A DNA stretch of 64,000 nt, taken from assembly GCA_001600095.1 (NCBI GenBank), contig BCIX01000005.1, positions 1,432,523 to 1,496,522 on the forward strand, in the 5' to 3' direction. A program made the translations under genes and the position numbers. A model generated the notes under the pieces. It was not told the DNA's origin. It did not search any database and saw only the letters and a program-made list of their open reading frames with translations. This document shows positions 51,046-61,102 of this stretch, in pieces; position 1 is the first letter of the stretch; every line of letters starts with the position of its first letter. This DNA is from Bullera alba (Eukaryota; Basidiomycota; Tremellomycetes; Tremellales; Bulleraceae).

Positions 51046-51355
51046 CCTATTTCTAATCTATACTCTGAGCTCAATCGGCACTACAGCATTGCTACAGCAT
51101 CAACATCGACGATGAGCCTTGACTGCATGACGGCTCACCGTTCCCCTGTCGAGACGCCACGCGACAGTGCTGCGCGCCTAATTCCCGGCCCGTCTCCGGT
51201 GGGACGCCGCATGCCTATTAACCTGACCACGCGCCTGTCCCTGCGGCCTGCATGGTTGTTTTCAGATCGATGTCCTAAACTCGCCCCCAACACACCACCT
51301 CCTCTCTCATCGACGTGTCAACCGCGCAAAACAGCTCGCAAAGAGGCCGGTCATC
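51046..51355. promoter_or_regulatory. Divergent promoter of ArfGAP and Gdt1 genes
   Basis: This 310-base gap lies between two divergent starts, both for Golgi-associated proteins. No strong motif is seen beyond a C-rich leader on the right. Confidence 0.4.
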
Positions 51356-52645
51356 ATGGCCGAGACGATGGAAGATGAGGGCAATCTGAGTGAGTGATGC
51401 GTTCTAAGGGTATTGTGACTTTCGTCGCTGCTAGACTCTCCAGCGCTAACCCCCTTTAGATGCCTTTTGGCAGGCATTCATCATGATTGTCGTGTCCGAG
51501 ATCGGTGCGTGAGGCGAGACGGTGCTGGACCTCCAAGGTGGAATGCTGATCATGTGCACCTTTTCAGGCGACAAGACCTTCTTAATAGCCGCGATCATGG
51601 CAACGCGACATGCCCGGATAACAGTGTTTTTGGGCGCTTTCGGCTCCTTGGTGGTCATGTCGATATTGAGCGCGGCGCTGGGTAAAGTGATCCTAGGTCT
51701 AATCCCCAAAGTGAGCAGCGCATCTCGCCTGAACTCATGATCGCCATTGCGGGAAGCTGACTTCCTGGGTAGGTGTGGACGTTGTGGGCTGCTGCCCTGC
51801 TATTCTTAGCATTCGGCGTCAAGATGCTGCAAGAGGCAATGACCATGGAAGGCGGCAACTCTCATATCCAGGATGAGATGCGGGAAGTCGAGGAGGAACT
51901 GGAAGAAGACTCATCTTTGCACGACACCCAAAATGCTCGAGGACAATCCATCCCCATGGAAGCCATAGAAGAGGGAAAGGGAGGGGACGAATCCCTATCA
52001 AGCTCTTACGTCCCGCCATCCCCTTCGAGGCGATTGACAAATTCGCTCTCGGGCTCTCAACGCTCTTCATCACCTCACCACGCATTATCCCGACCCAACA
52101 TCTCCTTGCCACCTAGCGGCCGAGGGAAAACGCATTGGACGGCCAAACTCAAGGAAAGCACGAGGAACACCTTGCAGCTCATGACCAATCCCGTCTTTGC
52201 GCAGGCGTTCGTTTTGACTTTTCTGGGAGAGTGGGGAGATCGGAGTCAGATCACCACAATAGCCATGGCTGGAGCTCATGTGAGTGGCGGGCGGAGTCCA
52301 ATGACGTGCAGAGAATTTGAGCTAATCCACCTTGACAATAGAGCGTCCCGGTCATCGCCTTTGGAACAATCATTGGTCACGGGCTGTGTACAGCCGGAGC
52401 TGTCATGGGTGGAAGATATCTCTCGACCAAAATCTCTGTCAAGCACAGTGAGTCTGAGCGCATCAGAACGGCCCTCTCCTTCTTCTGTCCTTCTCCCTTA
52501 CCCGTTCCATACCCCATAGTCATATCTTGCTGACGCTATGGCCTTAGTCACACTCATTGGCTCGGCGGCCTTCTTCCTCTTCACCCTCATCTACATATAC
52601 GAAGCATGGTACCACCCCGAAGACGAAATCTCGGCCTTAAGCTAG
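51356..52645 (+). CDS. GDT1: Gdt1/TMEM165-family Golgi cation/proton exchanger
   Basis: Imports Mn2+/Ca2+ into the Golgi in exchange for H+, supplying glycosyltransferases. Both signature E-x-G-D motifs are present: VVSEIGDKTFLIAAIMATRH (split by an intron between I and G) and FLGEWGDRSQITTIAMAG. They sit in two homologous halves of three helices each. The halves are separated by a hydrophilic, acidic loop of about 110 residues (from ESDDSS-like acidic sequence to TAKLKESTRNTLQL), longer than in many orthologues. The last exons give SVPVIAFGTIIGHGLCTAG, GGRYLSTKISVKH, and after another intron VTLIGSAAFFLFTLIYIYEA and ending PEDEISALS. No N-terminal signal peptide (starts MAETMEDEGNL). Stop TAG at 52643-52645. 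Confidence 0.9.
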
Positions 52646-53045
52646 CGCGCCACAGCGAGGGCTCCATCGGCGCAGGCACCACTAGATTGAGCACGCTCGG
52701 CGATGCCATCGCCATAGACATAGACACGACAGATCAATCAGTAGAGTCAATACGCAGATGTTGCGATGCAATGACTGTCACGATAGCCAGCGGTGGTAGA
52801 TGTTCAACCAGGGGTAGTTTCTTTTCCAGGCTTCGATCCTTCATCCGTAGCGCCCAGGATAACAGCGAAGCGTGGTTCAGCTGCATTCAGGCGCCTTGTT
52901 GTTTGACTGCATGTCGTCGAAAAAGACCTCCACGACATTCAGTGACGTGGACGCGCTGGCCTTTAAATCCATACACAATCGACTCTATGACAGCAAACGT
53001 GACTGCGGACATCCCTGTAACTATATCCTACTAGACTGTATGTGG
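52646..53045. other. Convergent 3' intergenic region
   Basis: This 400-base gap separates the 3' ends of Gdt1 and the p27-autoantigen gene. Short plus-strand frames here have no domain, and no gene was seen. Confidence 0.35.
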
Positions 53046-54278
53046 TCACTTTTTCAACAAAGCCAAGACCTCCAGTACGTCCTTCATCGCCTCGGTGTGC
53101 AACTTGACGTCGACGAAATATCTCGCTTCGTCGGCCTTGCTCTTTCCGGCCATGTGAGTTTCCAATGATGCGGCCAGTCGGTCCAGAGTCAACGCCAGCG
53201 CGGAAGCCGACTTGTCCAATGCCTTCTGCAATGAGGGCTCAACGGACGGGATCTATGGAGATGTATCAGCGCACGGTCTGCTGAGACTTGCTGACTTATG
53301 CGACACGCATCATGAGAGCATTATGCTCGTACTCTGGGAAGAGTGACTCGGACGATTTAACTCACAGCTGTACGGGCCCTGTCCACCGGCTGAGCCCCTC
53401 CATCCCCCTCTTGCTCGATGTCCTCCTCGATGTCCATCTCATCATCCCCATCATCATCGTATCTCGCAGCTGATTTGCCTTTGTCCAAACCCCCAACCCC
53501 AGCCTCAACTTGACTCTCCACCTTGGCTTGCTGCAACGAGACCATCCTCTCCCCTTCCTCATACAGCTCTCTCCTTTTTCTACTCCTCGGACTCTCAACC
53601 ACCTCCTCCTGGCGCTTGGCAGCTCCTCCTCGCTCTACCTCCGATCTTGTAGATTGGGAACCTGGCTGAGACTGCTCTTGGACAAGTGTCATCCCCTTGA
53701 GATCGCCCTCATCGACCCATCGCCCTCCGCAGCCAACGCACATCCTGCGACCATCGCGCGAGCCGTCCTTCTTCCTCGGATATCCGACCAATGGTATTCC
53801 TCGACAACTGTCCAAGGGGCAATTCGAGCCCAACAGCGAATAACCCTGAAGGAGGAGTTGCGAGATTGAACTCGCTGCATCGTCGGCGCTGGAGCCTCCT
53901 GTCGATCTTGATCCTGACCCAGGTCGTTCCGCCAAAGGTCCCACTCTGGACGATGTCGCCTCAGCGATAGGCGGAGAGTTGATTGGTCTTGAAGACTGTC
54001 CTCGAGATGGGGTAGGTCCTCCGTCACATAATGCACAGAATTGGATTAGAACTCTGCCCTCGTTCGCAGCCAAAGCGGAGGGCTCTCTCATAAGCGGAGT
54101 GGTGTTGCACACGTCGCAGTGGAGATCGGTGAGCGTCCATCCTTTGAGCATGTACTCTCCCAGCTATATCCCGATCAGCGAACAAGCCGATAGCGCTTTG
54201 ATAGCGCTGCTCAATCGACTTTCGACTCACTATCGCGGATGTGTTCTCCAAATTTGACGAGGTGCTAGCGGATGGCAT
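53046..54278 (-). CDS. p27-autoantigen (SSSCA1/ZNRD2-like) zinc-ribbon protein
   Basis: Small-domain zinc-ribbon protein of the Sjogren/scleroderma autoantigen p27 family; biological role is poorly defined. After a short Ser-rich start (MPSASTSSNLENTSAI) and one intron, the first ribbon reads GEYMLKGWTLTDLHCDVC then MREPSALAANEGRVL and FCALC. A second, related block follows about 80 residues later: ISQLLLQGYSLLGSNCPLDS, IPLVGYPRKKDGSRDGRRMC and GC. A Ser/Arg-rich, Glu-rich middle (MVSLQQAKVESQ, acidic DDDGDDEMDIEEDIEQE) leads, after an intron, to a C-terminal helical region (ALDKSASALALTLDRLAAS, DVKLHTEAMKDVLEVLALL) ending LKK, with the stop at 53046-53048. Two ribbons in one protein is notable. 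Divergent from AACS. Confidence 0.8.
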
Positions 54279-54669
54279 CGTGGTGGTAGTTGCTAAATTG
54301 CCAGTGTATGCTTCTCAGCGACTGATATCGACCGTAGACTTGTACGATGCAGCAGTTGAGCTAGACAGAATCGATATCTAGTTTCCACGCCGCCCAGGAG
54401 ATCGCGTGATCACGTGAGCTGACATGCATGCTCCGACCGAAGCGGATAAGCTCTGCCCTTTGCCGGTCCGATCCATCTCACACACCTCCCCCTCTGCAGC
54501 TACAAAGGGGGATGGGTCATAAGAGGACAGGCATGACGCCGTGTGCACGGTGTGTCTTGCCTACAAGTCATTGTCATATTGCATAGCTTCGTTACCACCT
54601 CAAACCAAGTATCGATCTCCGCCACACTCCCATCGCCATCCGCCTCACCGCGCGCGCGACCTCTTCGCG
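54279..54669. promoter_or_regulatory. Divergent promoter of p27-like gene and AACS
   Basis: This 391-base gap lies between divergent starts. It contains GATCACGTGA (54406-54415), a near-palindromic E-box (CACGTG core), a plausible binding site for a bHLH factor such as Cbf1. A CCTCCCCCT pyrimidine run lies near 54487. Confidence 0.45.
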
Positions 54670-57000
54670 ATGACTTCGCCCTCGCCAGTCCTATGGACGC
54701 CGTCTGATCCTGCCTCCTCGCAGACCTTTCAATTCCGACAGCACATCAACTCCAAGTACAATCTCTCCTTATCCTCCTACGAGGACCTTTGGCGGTGGTC
54801 CTGTGATCACCGGAGCGATTTCTGGTCCGAGGTCTGGGACTGGGAACGCATCATCGGTGTCAAAGGCGGAGGACCGCTTGTCGACGAAAGTGCCAGACCT
54901 GTCGATAATCCACTATGGTTCCAGGGGGCAAAGTTGAACTGGGCCGAGAATCAACTTCGACACGTCGCCTCGCGACCCAACGACGTGGCAGTGTATCAGA
55001 CTTCGGAGCACTGCGCAGGGTGGACCCCGGCTCCAAAGAGCGTGACCTATCAATCGCTCTATGACCTCGTGACCAAGTGTCAGGCGGGCATGAAGCGCGC
55101 CGGTCTTGTCAAGGGAGACAGAGTGGCGTTCTGGGGAGGAACATGCTTGGAAGCTGTTGTCGTCCTATTGGCTACCAGTTCGATTGGCGCGATCTTCTCC
55201 TCTGCCGCGGCGGACTTTGGTGTAGACGGCGTGATTGAAAGATTGGAACAGGTGAGTCGAGTCGAGTGTCTTTCTGCTACGGCCGTATGCGGGGCCCTTG
55301 TTTTGGTCCTCATGCCGAGTCGTGCCGACCTGATGAACCCATGTGATCGTTTGGGCTGTTTTGAGCGCAGGCGGAGCAATTTAGGGGAAGATAGTCCACA
55401 ATGTTATAGTTTCATCTATAGCTGACTTGAAACACCAGATAAAACCGAAATTGTTGTTTGTCACCAACGCAGTGGTGTATGGAGGTGCTGCGCGTCCACT
55501 TCTTCCTCTGCTATCCAAGCTGTTGGCGACGTTGGCGGAACCACCTCAAGCTTCGATCATCATCAACCACCTGCCGAGTTCGATATGCGCGACTCCGCCA
55601 GAATTTCTCGAGACCAAGGGGGTGGAGGCGTGGGAAGCGTTCGTTACCAGCGATGAGGGTCGCGTCGATGGCATCCCCGCCAAGATCGAGTTCGAGCAAC
55701 TCGGCTTCAACGACCCGATCTGGATCCTCTTCTCCAGCGGGACGACTGGGAAACCAAAAGCCATTGTGCATCGCCAGGGCGGGATGTTGTTGGATTCTCT
55801 GAGGGAGCACCACCTGATGGGCGGGATGGAGAATGGCGACGTGTACTTCTATTACACGACGCCCGGGTGGATGATGTTCCAGTACCTCGTGTCAGGACTG
55901 GCGACGGGAGCGACAATCGTGCTATATGAGGGATCGCCGCTGAAGAGGCCGGAGCTGTTGTGGGAGATGGTCGACGAGTTGGGCATCACCATCCTTGGAA
56001 CCAGCGCGAAATGGATCGAGCAGATATCGAAGCACTACCCCGACGTCAAGGACAAGCACTCGTTAGCGACACTCCGACAGATCCTCTCGACTGGCTCACC
56101 CCTCGCTCCATCCTTGTTCGACTTTATCTACGATCGAGTCAAGAAGGACGTGTTGTTGGGTTCGATCACTGGCGGAAGTGACATATGCTCGGTGTTTGCC
56201 GGTCGATGTACCGAGCTTGGAGTGATCCGTGGCGAGATACAAGCTCGAATGTTGGGCTTGTGAGTTTTGATTGTGATACTGGTCAGACGAATGTGGATAG
56301 GTGCTGATAGAGTCGACGTAGCGCTCTCGATGTCGAGTCTGATGATGGTAGCCGATCTGGAGAACTCATCTGTCAGCAAGCCTTCCCGATACAGCCCGTC
56401 GGATTCTGGCCCTTACCTGGTCACGGCTTCGATACCGCCACCTCTGACGCCGCGAGTCAGAGGTACAGGGATTCCTACTTCAAGGGGGATAATGGCACCT
56501 GGTATCATGGCGATCATGTTCGATTGACGGAGAGTCGAGATGGGAATGGTGGTGGAATCGTCATGCTTGGTCGGTCCGACGGGGTATTGAATCCGGGAGG
56601 TATTAGGTTTGGTCCAGCCGATATCTATTCAGTGCTCGATACTTCAGCTTTCCATGCTTTAGGAGTCGAAGACACCTTGGTCGTTGGGTTGATGGTGGAG
56701 GATGGTACCGATGAGCAAGTGGTGCTTTTTGTCAAGATGTTCGAGGGGAAAGAATTGAGCCATGATTTGGTGAAAACGATCAAGACTAGGATCCGAACAG
56801 CCAGATCAGCACGACATGTCCCTTCGTCGATCTTCTCAGTCGGCGGTATTCCAGTCACCCTCACTGGTAAAAAGGTCGAGGTTCCAATACGAAAGGTGAT
56901 CAACGGCGCACCCGTCAGCTCCATCAACCCTTCGACACTGCGAAACCCGGAGTGCTTGGAGGAGTATGCCAGGATCGGGTCATCACTTCGAGGCGTGTAG
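54670..57000 (+). CDS. Acetoacetyl-CoA synthetase
   Basis: Cytosolic acyl-AMP-forming ligase making acetoacetyl-CoA from acetoacetate, feeding sterol or fatty-acid synthesis or ketone use. The N-terminal segment (HINSKYNLSLSSYEDLWRWS, NPLWFQGAKLNWAENQL) is typical of AACS. The AMP-binding P-loop is FSSGTTGKPKAIVHRQGGM, followed by YTTPGWMMFQYLVSGLATGA, TGSPLAPSLFDFIYD and GSITGGSDICSVFAG. After a further intron near 56263-56321 come QPVGFWPLPGHGFDT, SYFKGDNGTWYHGDHV, and the C-terminal TLTGKKVEVPIRKVINGAP with the adenylation Lys. An unusually long 187-nt intron (55252-55438) splits ERLEQ from IKPKLLFVTNAVV. Stop at 56998-57000. About 680 residues. Acetate-CoA ligase is less likely. Confidence 0.93.
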
Positions 57001-57062
57001 AGTGCAGGAGGTGACAGCATGAAACGATTGCAACTCACCTTCGCGTGTTCGCACGTATCCTC

Positions 57063-58719
57063 CTATGACGTCCCGTTAAACGCAAATTCCAAGAATGCTA
57101 GTTCGGCAGGATCCGAGTAATCTGAGCCCATTGATGATATCAGTCGTGACTATCACGGGCTACACAGCGTTCTGTACTCACCGTGCCAAGTCATGGACGG
57201 ATCTTGGTATCCTTGGGGAGGAGCATCATACAGACCCGATTCGTCGAGCTCTGGCCATTTCGCAGGCAAGTCCTGATAGAGACCTGAATGAGGCAACGCT
57301 GACACAACGTCAATATTCTCGCAGGGAAATGTGTCGAGGACATTGATGAACATGGAGGCTCACCTGGTAATCCCATCAAGCTATAGCCTGGGTTTGACAT
57401 CTCGAGACTACTTGAGCCTCCGTATGGCATTATCGGACAGGTAGGCGGAACCCCTGCACTAACGAGTACCGGGTCAGCCAAGCTGTGACAGGCTTGTGCG
57501 AGACGCTCGAGCTCTAATGACAAGCATCAGTATGATCACGAGATGGTTGAAGCTGAATACTTACCCTCTCCCGTCCATCCGTAGGCCTCTATCGTCTCCG
57601 AAGGCGGCGAACCGGGCGCAGGATCGACTACCCCCCTTCCCCCCCTCCCTCCTCCCAAGGTGAGTTCTCCGCCCTTAGCGATGTACGAGGCGATGTGCGG
57701 ACTACCACCTGTCCTTGCGCTTTTCGCCGGTGGGTCCGTCTCTCTCTCTCCCTCCCCCTCTCCCTCTCCCTCTCCCTCTCCCTCTCCCTCTCCCTCATCC
57801 TCATCCTCATCCTCGTCCTCGCTCTGCTTCCCTCGACGTAGCTTGAAGTCTGGCCATCGGTACTTCCACTCCAACCGGCAATACTGCTCGTATCCTTGCC
57901 AGAACCGGTACTCGCGCATCTCCTCGTCGGTCCAAATAGGCTCTCCATCCTGCCTTTCTCTCGCTCCGCTATACTCTAACTTCAAGCCTCCTCTCGTTTT
58001 CAACAATCTCTGGCGCTTAGTGGTCATCTTGACGATCTCGGCTCGACTAAGATGTCCGAATGTCTTAATCAAGAGCGGGCCCGCGTAGTCAGCCCAGAGC
58101 ATATGTGCTACGAAGGCTGGTCAGTATGAGAGCAGTGAACCTGGTAACGGGATGACATGACATGTCAATCCCCTCAGCACTCACCTTGCGGCCATCCGAC
58201 CGGCTGGTTGACCTTCCCCTTCTTCCTCCCTTTGTCTAGGGCCTGGTTTGCATACAAGACGGCCCCAAACTCTCTATCTGGCCACTCGATAGCTGTCCAG
58301 TCCGCTTCCAAGAAGCGTCCACAGTCGAACTTTTCACCTTTCCTCCTTTTGGCTGGTGAGTTGACAAGCGATGTAACAACCGTCGTTGGCGTCCCGATGA
58401 CTATGCTTGACGCGCTCTCGCTAGACCTGCCTCTCTTGCGCGACGGCAGCTTGGGTAGGGCTGCTGATGACCATCCCTGTGCGGGGTCGAGGGAAGCTGG
58501 GCCGGTCGAGCTCCAGGCGTTGGAGGCCACTGTACGGGCGGGGACGAATGATTGTTGGTCATAACGGTGGACTCTGATGGGGCGAAGTTTGGTGAAGGGA
58601 ACGCGTCGAGGCAACACCAGCAAGTTCGAGCACAACACCAAGTTGTCGAGGAGTGAAATTTTCGGCGAGAAGCGTGAGTTTGAGGTACGATCAAACGCGG
58701 ACGAGGAGGGTTGAAACAC
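57063..58719 (-). CDS. Unknown protein with DE/EG repeat (start unresolved)
   Basis: Coding is clear but no family was recognised. The N-terminal part is Ser/Arg-rich with a nuclear-signal-like KLPSRKRGR and SPAKRRKGEK, then ordered FLEADWTAIEWPDREFGAVL and NQPVGWPQ. After an intron, AHMLWADYAGPLLIKTFGHL, KMTTKRQRLLKTRGGLKLEY and EEMREYRFWQGYEQYCRLEW. A DE/EG simple repeat follows (57738-57830). Three more exons, including SLADPVLVSAGVPPTCPIMP and PAKWPELDESGLYDAPPQGY, run to the end ELAFLEFAFNGTS (stop 57063-57065). The frame remains open at 58719 with no usable ATG and a stop just upstream, so a 5' exon or a frame change must exist. Possible nuclear regulator, by composition only. Convergent with AACS, 62 bases apart. 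Confidence 0.65.
57738..57830. repeat. (TCTCCC)n / TCATCC microsatellite within a coding exon
   Basis: A CTCTCCCTC-type hexanucleotide run followed by CATCCT and CGTCCT units. On the minus strand it reads as alternating Glu-Asp then Glu-Gly (EDEDEDEDEGEGEGEG) in the unknown protein. The unit length (6) and the frame-preserving nature allow in-frame length change. Confidence 0.85.
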
Positions 58720-61102
58720 ACATCAGCATCTACTCAAACATCACACTAGGGAGGAGATTGGCGCGTCGCGTTCGGCACTCGGTCACTACAACCACGACTA
58801 CAAGTCACGGCTCAATGTATTCACTGCTATCTACTGATCATGCACATCGATGCAGTGGACCACAAGATGCACGCGACTGCTCACTTGAGCCTGAGGAGGG
58901 ATGGGACGTGTATAGGTGGCGATGAGAAGGAGAGCACTCACTGGTTCACCGAATTCTGCGGGAGAGGTCGTATGGCTCTCGCACCGTGACTCACCTCTGG
59001 TCCCAGTGAGTACTGAGGCGCTGGGCAGGAGAACATGGCGTTCATCGAGCCGTTGGCGGGATATGGGAACGCGTAGAAGGGCTGTTGAACCAAGGGGAGA
59101 TTCATCTTGACCAAGATTTGCGTGACGTTGAAGGGCTCGCAACCGCTCAAGGTTGTCAAGGACGATGTACAAGGTCAAGTGGTCAAGATGATTGCTGACA
59201 AGATTACAACAGGTATGGAAGAGAAGAATGGCAAGGATGGTATCACAGCGATATGTAGGAGACGGGATGAGCGGCCAATGAGCTCGTCGCAACTCTCACT
59301 GGCAGGTTCGCTCGAGTGAGGCAGCTCCCCGCGGTCAACATTGGAATCGTTTGGCGTGCCATCTCTGTCCGTCTGCGCGCCTTGCCCCCCTCATCGCGGC
59401 TGAATCGCCCCTCGACTGCATCGCTTCGACTACATAATACATTCTGGCCTGATCCCCGCTCAAGTACCTCGACCCCTCACGGTATATGTCTTCGCCGCTG
59501 CGACACCTCCGCTCGCCGTCGACCCTCTCTAACGAACACTGTGGTGACAGATGTATACTGTACGACTAACCTGACCTTCTGGTGCTTTGCTTGACTTGCC
59601 ATCTCATGAAACGCTTATTTGGCAGACCGTCAGGGTCGACACCCACGAGACTGACCACCTCTAGATACCCGGGCACTAAGTTTCATCCACTCTCACCGCA
59701 GGAGGCTCCACAAGCCGAGACCATGCTCAGATTGGTCTGGCCGTGGGCCCCTCGGAAGCCGACAGATCCAATTGGATCCGAGAGGAAGCTCTCCCAGGTA
59801 GTGTCTCACGAGCTGTTACGAACCAAAATATCTGATGATGCAGTCAATAAAATACCAAATTCTATCATTCAACGCAGGGTAACTTGACGCTAGGCTACTG
59901 GCCCAGGATCCGGTGTTTCAAAATTCGTCCCAATTCCTCCACTCCGATTCGTCGCCTCCTCATAAGCTCGCCCGCCTCGTCAGACCAGGCTCGCCGGCAG
60001 CAATAAGTCCATCCAATCAGGTTCAATTCGGAGTTTCGGACGGGACGTCGGGAACGGCAGTCCGAATCACACCTCCGACTCGGTCCAGGGGTCCAGGGTC
60101 TCGCCTTGTACCAGGGCGATCTCACAGCGTCGATCTACGATCTGGGTGAGTTGAACGCAATTTAGCTGGAATCGGACCGGACCAGGTCTGCGTAAGCTCA
60201 GTGGGGCTTCGTCAGGCTGCGACCTGGATTTGGTCTCGCGATCAATCAAAGCTGATCACCACGTAGCCGATGTACGGATGCCAAGAAAACGATCTCCATT
60301 GTGTACAGTACAGGGTCCATTCTGAATCATTCATGCAAGTTGCAACGGCTCATCACATTTTCAACGATCGATCGGTTCGGAAGTCAGACATCGACACTAG
60401 TGCATGGCGCAGATCCGAGAGCTGGGTGATGAAACCGAGAGATCGGCTGTGCTGCGACTGGTGCATGACGAAAGTGAAGTCCAGCCGGGCTGGAGGACTT
60501 CGGGTAGGAACTCAGAATCTGGTGAGTGATTGGCAACGCGTTGGTGGAGGTGACGGCCGAGGAAGATGAAACGTGAGAACGCGCCGGGGTGGATTAGAGG
60601 ATCGGGACATAGCGCGTTCGTAAGCCACTTCACGAAACGCTGAGAGGGCATCGTCAGCATCAGGCTGATGCATCTTCACAGGCTCTCTGCTCACTCCCTC
60701 AGATCTGCAGATGCGTCTCACCATATGACTCTGGGCACCGCCGTAGATTGGTTGTAGATTGGCCGGAGATGATGAGACCAGGAGGACCGGAGATGCTCGC
60801 TCACGATTGCACATTTCGATCTCCCAGAGGCAGGGCAGCCACGTGGCAAGCGCCGCAAGGGCCGCGGGGCCGACGCCTTGCGCGGGCCAGAGCCGGTAAG
60901 GTACGGCCGCAGGGCCGTAGGGTTCGAATCCTCTGCTCGTCTTTTAGCCCACAACGTTGACTTTTGCAGGAGCGGTTCTGCTGATGCAGCTCGTACCACA
61001 GTCCACCAGGCGGTACTATGAAGAAGGTAGCGTAGGATGTGATTGGTATCACCCTCAGTGAATACGAGCCAGCTATATTTGCATCTCGAATGCCACTATG
61101 CT
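58720..61102. other. Gene-poor region with a possible small gene and an RNA-like element
   Basis: About 2.4 kb. On the minus strand 58938-59300 one frame encodes a leucine/isoleucine-rich segment (IPVVILSAIILTT), an in-frame TGA, then FNVTQILVKMNLPLVQQPFY and NGSMNAMFSCPAPQYSLGPE. That last part ends at a good donor (GTGAGTCACGG), and a CCGCAG acceptor continues to NSVNQ. This could be a small gene with an unrecognised intron or a decayed gene. The 60826-60945 element is listed separately. No other gene is supported. Confidence 0.35.
60855..60945 (+). ncRNA. Structured RNA-like element with Pol III B box and T4 terminator
   Basis: Two perfect hairpins lie in tandem: GCAAGG (60855-60860) with CCTTGC (60876-60881), and TACGGCC (60902-60908) with GGCCGTA (60913-60919) around a GCAG loop. 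Directly after comes GGTTCGAATCC (60921-60931), a full Pol III B box/T-arm consensus, and then TTTT (60942-60945). The second hairpin resembles the long variable arm of Ser/Leu tRNAs. However, no matching acceptor stem or T-stem could be built, so a normal tRNA is not supported. Candidate small RNA or decayed tRNA. Confidence 0.35.

Noticed and set aside
59582..59887. Plus-strand frame of 101 codons
   Set aside because: Composition looks random, with no conserved segment, no splice support and no neighbour context.
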